This document shows, in pieces, positions 31,359-39,780 of a stretch of 53,269 nt of DNA. Location: contig JAFLRZ010000013.1 of NCBI GenBank assembly GCA_022511225.1, forward strand, positions 1-53,269, given 5' to 3'. The notes under the pieces are model-generated. The model was not told the origin of the DNA, searched no databases, and worked only from the letters and a program-made list of their open reading frames with translations. The DNA comes from Eubacterium sp. (GTDB lineage: Bacteria; Bacillota; Clostridia; Oscillospirales; Acutalibacteraceae). The position numbers and the translations under genes are program-made. Position 1 is the stretch's first letter, and each line of letters opens with the position of its first letter.

Positions 31359-31751
31359 TTACTCTTCAGTTTCACAAGGTTCAGCAGAGCTTTTCGGCTC
31401 CTTAAAATCAATTCCTGCAACAATAACATTAACCTTATTTACTCGTTTGCCTGTCATATTCTGGACAGCGTCCTTAACGGCGCCCTGAACTGCTGTAGCA
31501 ACCGTCTGAAAATTAACATTCGGCTTAAGATTAATGTAAATACTAATGCTGAAATCTTCACCGTCAGTAATTATTCTTACAGGGCTCATAACTTTGAAGT
31601 TGCCCTGCTTTATTGTGCTGACTACGTCAACAGGACCTGAGTGAAAGCTTGACACACCGTCAATGTCTTTAGCAGCATTTATGGAAATAGAAGAAATAAC
31701 TTCATCCGAAATAACAAGCTCTCCCATAGAGCTTTTTTTGATAATCTCCAT
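31359..31751 (-). CDS. Asp23/Gls24 family envelope stress protein (YqhY-like)
   Basis: A 130-aa DUF322 protein. It begins MEIIKKSSMGELVISDEVI and contains DIDGVSSFHSG, typical of the YqhY branch found next to nusB and lipid or isoprenoid genes in Firmicutes; YqhY has been tied to acetyl-CoA carboxylase control in Bacillus. The Cys- and Glu-rich tail is variable. AGGAGG precedes the ATG, and a sigma-A promoter lies in the gap to spoIIIAH. Confidence 0.9.
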   Translation of the reverse strand: MEIIKKSSMGELVISDEVISSISINAAKDIDGVSSFHSGPVDVVSTIKQGNFKVMSPVRIITDGEDFSISIYINLKPNVNFQTVATAVQGAVKDAVQNMTGKRVNKVNVIVAGIDFKEPKSSAEPCETEE

Positions 31752-31775
31752 ATTTTTGCCTCCTTGTTTTTAGAC

Positions 31776-31804
31776 ATTATAACATATAATGAATAAATAT
31801 ACAA
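31776..31804 (-). promoter_or_regulatory. sigma-A promoter of asp23 and downstream genes
   Basis: Minus-strand TTGTAT (31804-31799), 17 bases, TATAAT (31781-31776), in the 55-base gap after spoIIIAH. It would let the nusB-recN housekeeping block be expressed in growing cells, independently of spoIIIA. Confidence 0.7.
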
Positions 31805-31806
31805 GA

Positions 31807-32424
31807 CTAATTTGACTGAATTATTGTTATGTCACTATAATCGCATTTAAGCTGAGCTACTGCAATTTCTTTAATCTGAAGTATCACTGTATCGGTCAGC
31901 TCCTCGCAGTCAACAATAATGTCAACCTTTGTAGAATCATCATTAATAATTGCAATACAGTTATTAACTCCCTTTGCAGTTACAAGGGTTTCAATTTTAT
32001 TTTCTTTAGATATTGCGTCCGATATTACTTCTATTTTTTTAGAGGCTTCTTTTTTTGACTCATTATCGGCGTTTTGTGAATCAACTATGCTTTGCAGCTT
32101 TTCAATAGCTTCATCTCTTTTACTCTGCCTCTCAACTCTTGCCTGAGAAAAATATTGATTTTCAACATATGGCTCAGTTGTTGCATCCACATATGTTGCT
32201 TCGCCTAATATTTTTTCTTTAGCTGCAGAAATAGAACTTACCTTTGCAGAAATGTCGCTGTTTTCCCAATACCAATTACCGAGCACACCAACAGCAAGAA
32301 GGAGCGTAAAGAAGGAAATGGCAATTTTAGTTTTTCTTGCTGATTTTCTTTTTTTAAGCTCTGCCTCTGATATAACTTCAAGCTCTTTATTTTCTCTGCT
32401 GAATTCACTTTTATTTTTTCTCAT
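31807..32424 (-). CDS. spoIIIAH: Stage III sporulation protein AH
   Basis: The mother-cell half of the SpoIIQ-SpoIIIAH channel across the intermembrane space. The 205-aa protein has a Lys/Arg-rich cytosolic tail (about 1-32), one membrane helix (about 33-50, IAISFFTLLLAVGVLGNWYW), a helical linker and a C-terminal YscJ/FliF-like ring-building domain (VTAKGVNNCIAIIND to DITIIQSN). It is the last gene of the spoIIIA operon. Confidence 0.93.
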   Translation of the reverse strand: MRKNKSEFSRENKELEVISEAELKKRKSARKTKIAISFFTLLLAVGVLGNWYWENSDISAKVSSISAAKEKILGEATYVDATTEPYVENQYFSQARVERQSKRDEAIEKLQSIVDSQNADNESKKEASKKIEVISDAISKENKIETLVTAKGVNNCIAIINDDSTKVDIIVDCEELTDTVILQIKEIAVAQLKCDYSDITIIQSN

Positions 32425-32434
32425 ATTATCACCT

Positions 32435-32965
32435 TTATGATTTTATTTTTGATACAGATACTCTGTTAGTAGGTATGTTGAATAAAGCCGTAACACTTTC
32501 TATGACTTTTTCCTTAACCTCAATATTTTCGCCACCGCTGCATACAATTGACACCCCCATTACCTTAGGCATATATTCTTTTATCAGAACAGGTGTTTCA
32601 CCGCTGTCTGCATCATAAATTACATACTCATCCTTTTGATTAACCGAGTCATCATTATTTTTGAATTCGGAATTTGTTGCATACACACTTTCATATGAAT
32701 TTTCAAGTGTTATCATTACTTCACATTCACCGACACCCGATATACTCGAAATAATATTGCTGAGCTTATTTTCAAGCTCTTGAGTATATGCTTCGTAGCT
32801 TAACTGCTCCTTTTCGGCGGTATTAGTATTACTTTTATTTCCGCCTGTAAATCCTGAGAGCAAGATCAAAGCGATACCTAATGCACCGATTATTGTTATT
32901 ATTTTAATTTTTTTATCATCACTTTTAATAAACGAAGTGATTCTGTCTTTTATACTACTGACCAA
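32435..32965 (-). CDS. spoIIIAG: Stage III sporulation protein AG
   Basis: A ring-forming channel component facing the intermembrane space. At 176 aa it has a short cytosolic tail, one membrane helix (about 22-43, IKIITIIGALGIALILLSGF), then a domain beginning ELENKLSNIISSISGVGECEVMITLE with the family's VGVSIVCSGG-like segment (KVMGVSIVCSGGENIEVKEK) and VTALFNIPTNRVSVSK. It overlaps the frame of spoIIIAF by 11 bases. Confidence 0.93.
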   Translation of the reverse strand: MVSSIKDRITSFIKSDDKKIKIITIIGALGIALILLSGFTGGNKSNTNTAEKEQLSYEAYTQELENKLSNIISSISGVGECEVMITLENSYESVYATNSEFKNNDDSVNQKDEYVIYDADSGETPVLIKEYMPKVMGVSIVCSGGENIEVKEKVIESVTALFNIPTNRVSVSKIKS

Positions 32966-33401
32966 TATACTTCACCTGCGCTACGAATCCCAGATTATCA
33001 TAAATCATATTTTTTACTTCATCTGCGTTATATTCATCTGTTATTGAAACAGTAATTTCTTTTATTTCAATTTCATTATCTTCGCTTATTTTCAGCTTAC
33101 AGCTTATATCGGCTGAATTTATGTTGCTTTCTTTGAGAACATTATCTACTTGTGCTGTAATTAACTTTTTATATGTATCATCATTTGTACTTTCTTCACC
33201 AAAAAGGTCACTGACACCGCTGAAGTTTATTTCATCAAAATCAAATTCTGTAATCGGAAGTAACAGCGATAGTGTGATAAATAATGCAATTATTATTTTG
33301 AGATACTTACCCATATTACCTTTTGGAGTCAGTAGTGAAAAGATAACGGCAATTACCAACGTGGCGCTGACATTCAAACTCCAATCTTTTACGTAATCCA
33401 T
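32955..33401 (-). CDS. spoIIIAF: Stage III sporulation protein AF
   Basis: A 148-aa protein with two N-terminal membrane helices (about 7-27 and 33-52) and a small extracytoplasmic alpha/beta domain (EDNEIEIKEITVSI). It begins MDYVKDWSLNVSATLVIAVI, typical of the family. ATG 33401 has AGGGG nine bases upstream and lies five bases after the spoIIIAE stop; a TTG 27 bases further up would overlap spoIIIAE and lacks a good site. Confidence 0.9.
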   Translation of the reverse strand: MDYVKDWSLNVSATLVIAVIFSLLTPKGNMGKYLKIIIALFITLSLLLPITEFDFDEINFSGVSDLFGEESTNDDTYKKLITAQVDNVLKESNINSADISCKLKISEDNEIEIKEITVSITDEYNADEVKNMIYDNLGFVAQVKYIGQ

Positions 33402-33405
33402 AATT

Positions 33406-34518
33406 TTATACCCCTGTTTTTGCTGCAATCAGTATTCCTATTGATATTATTGTCGTCACCATGCTGAGTATAAGAATGACGTTAATAATCAGTAGCATAT
33501 CGGTAAAGCAGTTAATAACCTTGCTTGATGCTTCATCATCAAACACTCCGGCACAAAGCCCTGCAACGAACAATGCACCGCGCCACAGTACCACCTCGAT
33601 CAGAGCAGGCAGAAAAATCAGTGCAACAGCAATAATTCCGACAACTCCAACGCTTGTTTTTATTAATCCTGAGTAGCTTTGTATTGAAAGAAGCCCTTCA
33701 CTGATTGAATTGCCGATGACAGGCACAACAGTGTTAATTGCAAATCTTATTGATCTTAATCCGAGTGCATCTGTTCTTGAAGCAACAGCAGTCTTTAGTG
33801 TCAGGACCGAAACAAACATAGCAGACAAAACTGAAATAGACATTGTAATTATCTTTTTGAAAAAGGTAACGACACCGTTCAGATTTAATTCATTTCTCAA
33901 AGACGAACAGATGCTAACTGCAAGAAATGAATTAGAAGCAGGAATAAAAACAATCTGACTTATTGCATTTAATCCTTGTGCAAGTGATAAAAGCATAGTG
34001 TTTACCGAAATAGAGGTTAATGCACCTCCTCCTGTTGCAACTATCACGCAGAACACAGGAAAGAATGCAAAGGCAAAATTTGCACAAAGCTCTATCGTAC
34101 TGCAGCATATACTAATACAATCGGTCAGCCTTGTAACAAGAAAAATTGCTATAATAAGTGTAGTAATCGTTGAGTAAAATGACGAGTCATTTCTATATAG
34201 CTCGTTACTAAAAGCCTTGAAAAAGGAAGATAATATTACGAAGCAGATTATCATTATTCCGCTTTTAAGCGGACCGTTTGCTCTGTTTACAATAACGTTA
34301 TAAATATGTTCAAAGATTGAGCCGAGAGAAATATCACTTATACTTTCGTAATCAAAATCAGCAATTCCAAGGTCCTCCAAAAGATGGGTAGCTTCATCAG
34401 GAAGCTCGGAAAACGCTGATAAATCAAAGCTTTCTATGTAACTATCATATTCTTCATCTGCATATGCAGAGAATGGCACTATGACTAAGCACAGTAAAAC
34501 AATTAAAAATCTTTTCAT
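33406..34518 (-). CDS. spoIIIAE: Stage III sporulation protein AE
   Basis: A 370-aa polytopic protein of the mother-cell membrane, needed for the SpoIIIA feeding complex. A signal-like N-terminus (MKRFLIVLLCLVIVPFSAYA) is followed by a roughly 60-aa acidic segment and about seven to eight membrane helices. GGGALTSISVNTM and PVIGNSISEGLLSIQSY are recognisable family blocks. It overlaps spoIIIAD by four bases. Confidence 0.94.
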   Translation of the reverse strand: MKRFLIVLLCLVIVPFSAYADEEYDSYIESFDLSAFSELPDEATHLLEDLGIADFDYESISDISLGSIFEHIYNVIVNRANGPLKSGIMIICFVILSSFFKAFSNELYRNDSSFYSTITTLIIAIFLVTRLTDCISICCSTIELCANFAFAFFPVFCVIVATGGGALTSISVNTMLLSLAQGLNAISQIVFIPASNSFLAVSICSSLRNELNLNGVVTFFKKIITMSISVLSAMFVSVLTLKTAVASRTDALGLRSIRFAINTVVPVIGNSISEGLLSIQSYSGLIKTSVGVVGIIAVALIFLPALIEVVLWRGALFVAGLCAGVFDDEASSKVINCFTDMLLIINVILILSMVTTIISIGILIAAKTGV

Positions 34519-34895
34519 TTTAGTAGTCCCGTTACAATATTCATCATTGTTTCAAATAGCGGAAGAGTCATAACAAGTATTGCTATTTTTGAAAACATTT
34601 CAGTTTGATTGGCGAGTGCATTTTCTCCCGAATCCCTGCATAAATCCGCAGTAAACTGTGCAGCAAGCGTGATTCCGAGAATTTTCATTAGCAGCGTAAG
34701 ATAACTGCCCATATAGTCATAATCTTCCGCAATATTTCTCAGCTTTTCAAAAACAGCGCTTACACTATCTAACGAAAATGAAAAAACAAGAATAATTACG
34801 CATATTGTTACTATTAACGCAAAATGCTTGCTCTGCTCTTTAAGGATTATGATTGCTATGAGTGAAATAATTACAATTCCTAAAACTTTTATCAT
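34515..34895 (-). CDS. spoIIIAD: Stage III sporulation protein AD
   Basis: A small membrane protein of 126 aa with about four hydrophobic helices. The loop MGSYLTLLMKILGITLAAQFTADLCRDSGENALANQTEMF is the family signature, here spanning about residues 62-101. It overlaps its neighbours on both sides by four bases, so AC-AD-AE are tightly coupled. Confidence 0.93.
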   Translation of the reverse strand: MIKVLGIVIISLIAIIILKEQSKHFALIVTICVIILVFSFSLDSVSAVFEKLRNIAEDYDYMGSYLTLLMKILGITLAAQFTADLCRDSGENALANQTEMFSKIAILVMTLPLFETMMNIVTGLLK

Positions 34896-35086
34896 AATTG
34901 AAACAACGACTTCATTGTGGAGAATAAATCACTTATTTGCGGAATAATCAGCATAAGCACAACGATTACACCGGCTAACGTAGTAAGCATCGCCTGATCC
35001 TCTCGTCCGCTTCTGATGAGCACAGTATTAAGAATTGCAACAATAATACCTATAGCCGCAATTTTGAATATAAAATCTACATCCAT
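34892..35086 (-). CDS. spoIIIAC: Stage III sporulation protein AC
   Basis: A 64-aa protein with two membrane helices and the conserved central loop RSGREDQAMLTTLAGV. ATG 35086 has AGGTGA six bases upstream; a GTG nine bases earlier lies within that ribosome binding site and is rejected. Confidence 0.93.
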   Translation of the reverse strand: MDVDFIFKIAAIGIIVAILNTVLIRSGREDQAMLTTLAGVIVVLMLIIPQISDLFSTMKSLFQL

Positions 35087-35095
35087 AAATATCAC

Positions 35096-35536
35096 CTAAA
35101 TGATTATTAGCGAAAGCATTAGTCCTGAGAGTATACCAAACGATATATTAAGGCGATAATGCTTATCGTATTCCTGCTGATATTTTTCCTTTAGAAGTCC
35201 GCATTCACTGCTCAGCCCCTTAGCAAGCTTTATCTGGGAGTGTGAATCATATTTTCCGATTGAGTCAAAAAAATTTTTTATTTTCTCACTGAAAGCCTTA
35301 TCCTCAATCTGTATTGAATTAAGAGTAAAATCAAAATCTTTAAGGCTTGGGTCTGCTTTAAGAGAGCTGATTATTTCATCCGTATCGGGCATTGAATGCT
35401 CAAGCATTATGCAAATTTTGTTACAAATTACAATCAGCATATTAAAGTAATCTATCTGCTTTTTCATATAACTATTCAAAGAAATCCCCAAAAAGCCCGA
35501 GCAAGCCGTTATCATTAAAATTCCTGCTATTTTCAC
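35096..35536 (-). CDS. spoIIIAB: Stage III sporulation protein AB
   Basis: A 146-aa protein with a terminal membrane helix at each end (MKIAGILMITACSGFLGISL and FGILSGLMLSLIII) around a helical soluble core with LEHSMPDTDEIISSL, as in the family. It starts with GTG at 35536, with AAGGAG eight bases upstream. It overlaps spoIIIAA by 65 bases, much more than the other junctions in the operon. Confidence 0.92.
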   Translation of the reverse strand: MKIAGILMITACSGFLGISLNSYMKKQIDYFNMLIVICNKICIMLEHSMPDTDEIISSLKADPSLKDFDFTLNSIQIEDKAFSEKIKNFFDSIGKYDSHSQIKLAKGLSSECGLLKEKYQQEYDKHYRLNISFGILSGLMLSLIII

Positions 35537-36443
35537 TTGCTTCTCCTTTTAAGTTATAAATTTTATAGGCGTCTGTGTAATGTTCAAGAATAATCAGGTA
35601 ATCAAAGCAGCGACACTGAATAAGATTAAAAAGTATGCTGTCTTCCCTGATACTCTCAACACTGTCCGTATGTACTGATACTGCAAAGTGCACACCGGAT
35701 GAAAAACCGAATTTTATCTTATTAAGCTCTTTAACAGTTCCAATTTCGTCACAGACAATAATTTCAGGCGACATTGTGCGTATTGCCATTTCAATGGCGT
35801 CAGCCTTTGGATAATTGCTGATAACGTCAGTGTTTATTCCTACGTCAAAATCCCCTGCTATCTCGCCTCTCTCGTCGATTATGCAGACCTTTCTGTATTT
35901 GCCGTAGTATCCACTGCTTACAAGTCTTGCAAGGTCACGCAAAAAAGTTGTCTTACCCATTGATGGAAGTGCTGCTACAATAATGCTTGGTATTGAATCG
36001 CGGTAAATTTCGTTTAATATCTGTCTTGCACAATTTTTATATTCATGCGGAATCCTGATATTAATTGAAGTAATATCTTTCACGCTTGTAAGCTCTCCTT
36101 TGGAATACACTGCTTTGGAGCAAACACCTATTCTTATTCCTGATTTTGTAATTATGTAGCCTTTTTTTAACGTTTCAATATTTGTATGAAAGGAATTATT
36201 GCAAAGCTTGTTTATAATAGCTTCAAATTCTTCATTATGCGTAACAAGGCAGTCACTTGCAGGAACTGATAAATATTCCCCGTTTCTGCCGATAAAATTC
36301 GGCTCATCAGTTATATACACAATAACAGGTTTATTAAGCCGTATTCTGATTTCGGTTATGTAGCTAATAAGTAAATGATTTTGAAGTATACTTGATTTTA
36401 TTTCAAACGAAAGCAAATCAAGAACGCTGTAAATACTATTCAA
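35472..36443 (-). CDS. spoIIIAA: Stage III sporulation protein AA (ATPase)
   Basis: The secretion-type ATPase of the SpoIIIA complex. The 323-aa protein has EIRIRLNKPVIVYI, a Walker A-like ALPSMGKTTFLRD (residues 158-170), CIIDERGEIAG, and Walker B IIVCDEIG. The first glycine of the P-loop is replaced by Ala158. It starts with TTG at 36443, with GAGGTG six bases upstream. It is the first gene of the operon and is read from a sigma-E-like promoter. Confidence 0.93.
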   Translation of the reverse strand: MNSIYSVLDLLSFEIKSSILQNHLLISYITEIRIRLNKPVIVYITDEPNFIGRNGEYLSVPASDCLVTHNEEFEAIINKLCNNSFHTNIETLKKGYIITKSGIRIGVCSKAVYSKGELTSVKDITSINIRIPHEYKNCARQILNEIYRDSIPSIIVAALPSMGKTTFLRDLARLVSSGYYGKYRKVCIIDERGEIAGDFDVGINTDVISNYPKADAIEMAIRTMSPEIIVCDEIGTVKELNKIKFGFSSGVHFAVSVHTDSVESIREDSILFNLIQCRCFDYLIILEHYTDAYKIYNLKGEASENSRNFNDNGLLGLFGDFFE

Positions 36444-36459
36444 TAAATCACCTCTGTAA

Positions 36460-36489
36460 AAGCTATGCTTGTCACATTTTATTTATGAC
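36460..36489 (-). promoter_or_regulatory. candidate sigma-E promoter of spoIIIA
   Basis: Minus-strand GTCATAAA (36489-36482), 14 bases, CATAGCTT (36467-36460). It resembles the known sigma-E pattern (KMATATT, N13-15, CATACANT), as expected for spoIIIA in Bacillus. Initiation would be about 10-15 bases before the TTG start codon. Confidence 0.55.
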
Positions 36490-36499
36490 TAAAATGATG

Positions 36500-36528
36500 T
36501 TGAACTAAATGGATAATTATGTTATTAT
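36500..36528 (+). promoter_or_regulatory. sigma-A promoter of the GtrA-YfhO gene
   Basis: TTGAAC (36500-36505), 17 bases, TATTAT (36523-36528), divergent from the spoIIIA promoter. Since an ATG at 36509 lies inside the spacer, this also fixes the gene's start downstream at 36566. Confidence 0.7.
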
Positions 36529-36565
36529 AAAGAATAATTATAATGAACAAAATCAGGTGAAAATA

Positions 36566-39500
36566 ATGATAAATTGTCAATCAAAAATATCTGCCAAAAC
36601 CAATAATATAATTAACGGAGAGTCAGTTTCGTACGGACTCTTTGCTTTAATCTCTCTTTTTTTACTCGTTGCAATAAAACAGGGACTAAAGCTTTTTGCC
36701 GGCGTTAATGCAGGAATTGCTTTACTGATTTCTTTTGTGATTTCTGAAATAGCGCTTTATTTATTTGAGAAAAAATTTGTTTTCAGAAAAGATATTTTAT
36801 CCTCCACAGCAAAGCAATTGATAACGCTCGTATTCAGAGGTGCCGTCAATTTCGGATTTTATAAGCTTTTTGATTTCCTTTTTGGCAGTCTGCTTCATAT
36901 GGAAAGTTCATTTTGCTATTTTTTTGCAGCCGTTTCAAGTATTGCTTTTAATTACTTCTATGACAGAATAATTTTGTTTGACTGCAACTACAAGGCACGT
37001 TCGGTTAAAAATTCAAGAATATACAAATTCTTTTATACTTACAGATATACAGCACTTACTGTTGCTTCTGCTACTGTATTTTTGCTTTGTGTGTATCTTG
37101 TGTATACTGCGTTTCCATTTGGTGATAAGACCATAATGAGAATGGATTTATATCATCAGTATGGTCCATTATTTGCAGAGCTTTATGAGCGAGTAGCAAA
37201 CCATAAAAGCTTTTTGTATTCTTGGTACTCTGCAGGAGGAAGCAGCTTTCTCGGCAATTATTTTAATTATCTTTCAAGTCCGCTTTCTGCACTCATATTT
37301 CTATTTGATAAAAAGGATATAGCTACGGCAATTACTTTTCTTGTATTCGTAAAGCTTGTGCTCACTGCAGGAAGCTTCAGTCTTTACCTTAAACTGTCAC
37401 AAAACAAAGGCAATATTATGACTGTTGCTTTAAGCCTGTTTTATGCTTCAAGCGCATATATGCTCGCATATTACTGGAATATAATGTGGATTGATGCTAT
37501 GATTCTTCTTCCGATAATTGCACTTGGTATTGAAAGAATTATCAACGGTAAAAAAACGATAGTTTATATTGTTTCACTTGCTGTTTTACTATTCTCAAGC
37601 TACTATATGGGCTTTATGTGCTGTATATTTGCAGTTATTTATTTCGTATTTTACTTTGCCGTTACATCGAATATTACTGATAAAATTTGTCCAAATGCAA
37701 CATATAGAAAAAAATATACCTTAAAAGAGTTTTACAATAATAAGCTGATTAATACAGGAGTTAAATTCGCAGTATCAAGCATTGTTGCTGCTGCTATAAC
37801 TGCTTTTTCACTTGTTCCTGTATTTATGATTTTACGCTCATCTTCTGCAACCTCGGACAATTTCCCTCAAAGCTTCACTGCGTATTTTGATATTTTTGAT
37901 TTTATAACTTCTCACCTAGCAGGACTTGAAACGACTATCAGAAGCAGCGGAGAGGATGTCCTGCCAAATATATATTCAGGTATAATTACAATTATTCTTG
38001 GACCTCTGTTTATAATCAATAAAAAAATCTCACTCAAGGAAAAAGCTTGCTATATTGTTGCTCTGATAGTGTTGCTATTCAGCTTCAACAACAACTGTAT
38101 GAATTTTATCTGGCATGCTTTTCATTTCCCGAATGACTTGCCGTTCAGATTTTCATATATATATTCGTTTATGTTGCTGACAATGGCATCAAAATGCTTA
38201 AGCAAATTTGATGGTATCAAGGCAAAGGATATATGCTACGTAGGTATTTTATGGATATTCTTTATAATTCTTGCACAGAAAATGCCTACAGAAAAAATAT
38301 CTTCACTAACAATTTATTTAAGCCTTGCACTTGTCGTATTATGGAGCGGATTTCTCTATATGATAAGAGAAAAAAAGGCAACAAAATTTATTTCTTTTTC
38401 TCTTTGTCTTGTTTTAATTTTCGGAGAATTTTGCATTTCTATAGCAAACGGAATAAACTTCACTTATGATAACGCTGACTATAGCCAGAATTTTAACAGC
38501 TATTCATCAGCAATTAACAAAATCCATTCTCTTGATGACGGAATGTACAGAGAAGAGCTTTGCTATTTAGAAACACGTATGGACCCCTCATACTATGGAT
38601 ATAATGGTATGTCTGTCTTTTCATCAATGGCTGACGAGGATTACTCTCAGCTTCAGTACAGCCTCGGTATGTTCGGCAATCGTATAAACAGCTATACGTA
38701 TAACACCCAAACTCCTGTATATAATTTGATGTTTAATATCAAATACCTTATTTACTCGGGAATTGGCTCTGAGCCTGATGAAACTCTTTATAAGCTTAGC
38801 TTTGAAAATGATGACAAAACAACTGTTTATGAAAATAAATATCATCTTCCTATTGCCTATGCTGTTAATACAGCAATTGATATCTGGGAAACAGACGAAG
38901 GTAATCCGTTTGAGCTTCAGGCAGACTTTTTGAACCTTGCTGCAGGGTACGGAAACGTATTTGAAGAGCCTGAATATATTAGCACCGAGTTTGATTCAAT
39001 CAGCGGAGATGAGGTAACATCAAACGGAACATATTTCTTGGATGACAGCAATATCAATGATGAATACGGCAGTGCTTATATCACTCTTAAAACCAAGAGA
39101 GACGGCAATGTATATCTCTATATAACTTCGCCTGATATTAAAAACATCAGCGTTTCGGGAGACGATAAATTTGAAGTTGATCAGAATATAGATGAGCCGT
39201 ATATTCTTGATTTAGGCTATTATGATGCTGATAAGGAAATTATTGTTACGCTCGACTGCTCAAACATTGAAAGCGAAAATGTTTATTACGAAATATACTG
39301 CTATTCATTAAATCAGGACGTACTTGATAACAGCTATAACAGATTAAAAGAAAATTCAATAAACCTTACCTCTCACACTGAAACTTCATTTGAAGGAACT
39401 ATCAGTGTAGAAAATGATAGCTATCTATACACTTCCCTGCCGTATGATAAGGGTTGGACTGTTGAAATTGACGGACAAAGAGTTGAAACGTTGGAAATTG

Positions 39501-39676
39501 CCGATGCGATGCTTGCTACGATGATAAAGCAGGGAGATCATACAGTACGATTCTCTTATATGCCACAGGGTTTACGAATTGGTATTGCAATATCGGCTGT
39601 CTCATTTATCGGAAGTTTATTATATTTTTCCTGTCCTTATATTTCTAAAAAATTAAAAAAGCGAGAAAATGATTAG
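36566..39676 (+). CDS. GtrA-like domain fused to a YfhO family membrane protein
   Basis: A 1036-aa polytopic protein. Residues about 20-145 have four helices with the GtrA-type pattern: helix 2 ends YLFEKKFVF and helix 4 ends NYFYDRIILF. The YfhO part follows: a first helix, then the extracytoplasmic MRMDLYHQYGPLFAELYERV with MD..HQ residues, about ten more helices, a roughly 350-aa outside domain (LYKLSFEND to PYDKGWTVEIDG), and a final helix. In Bacillus and Listeria, YfhO transfers sugars to lipoteichoic acid after GtcA (a GtrA protein) flips the lipid-linked donor. The start has AGGTGA five bases upstream. Confidence 0.85.
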   Translation: MINCQSKISAKTNNIINGESVSYGLFALISLFLLVAIKQGLKLFAGVNAGIALLISFVISEIALYLFEKKFVFRKDILSSTAKQLITLVFRGAVNFGFYKLFDFLFGSLLHMESSFCYFFAAVSSIAFNYFYDRIILFDCNYKARSVKNSRIYKFFYTYRYTALTVASATVFLLCVYLVYTAFPFGDKTIMRMDLYHQYGPLFAELYERVANHKSFLYSWYSAGGSSFLGNYFNYLSSPLSALIFLFDKKDIATAITFLVFVKLVLTAGSFSLYLKLSQNKGNIMTVALSLFYASSAYMLAYYWNIMWIDAMILLPIIALGIERIINGKKTIVYIVSLAVLLFSSYYMGFMCCIFAVIYFVFYFAVTSNITDKICPNATYRKKYTLKEFYNNKLINTGVKFAVSSIVAAAITAFSLVPVFMILRSSSATSDNFPQSFTAYFDIFDFITSHLAGLETTIRSSGEDVLPNIYSGIITIILGPLFIINKKISLKEKACYIVALIVLLFSFNNNCMNFIWHAFHFPNDLPFRFSYIYSFMLLTMASKCLSKFDGIKAKDICYVGILWIFFIILAQKMPTEKISSLTIYLSLALVVLWSGFLYMIREKKATKFISFSLCLVLIFGEFCISIANGINFTYDNADYSQNFNSYSSAINKIHSLDDGMYREELCYLETRMDPSYYGYNGMSVFSSMADEDYSQLQYSLGMFGNRINSYTYNTQTPVYNLMFNIKYLIYSGIGSEPDETLYKLSFENDDKTTVYENKYHLPIAYAVNTAIDIWETDEGNPFELQADFLNLAAGYGNVFEEPEYISTEFDSISGDEVTSNGTYFLDDSNINDEYGSAYITLKTKRDGNVYLYITSPDIKNISVSGDDKFEVDQNIDEPYILDLGYYDADKEIIVTLDCSNIESENVYYEIYCYSLNQDVLDNSYNRLKENSINLTSHTETSFEGTISVENDSYLYTSLPYDKGWTVEIDGQRVETLEIADAMLATMIKQGDHTVRFSYMPQGLRIGIAISAVSFIGSLLYFSCPYISKKLKKREND

Positions 39677-39722
39677 CTGGATATTAAACTTCAAGAAAAA
39701 TAATAAAAATACGATTTATATA

Positions 39723-39751
39723 TTTACTTTACACTGATTATGTTGTAGAAT
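39723..39751 (+). promoter_or_regulatory. sigma-A promoter of the PRPP synthetase gene
   Basis: TTTACT (39723-39728), 17 bases, TAGAAT (39746-39751), about 30 bases before the start. The gap from the YfhO gene otherwise holds nothing recognisable. Confidence 0.55.
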
Positions 39752-39780
39752 AGTCGTGATAATTTGAGAGGAGATATAAT

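Noticed and set aside
36509-36565. Upstream ATG that would lengthen the GtrA-YfhO protein by 19 residues
   Set aside because: It lies inside the promoter spacer and has no ribosome binding site.
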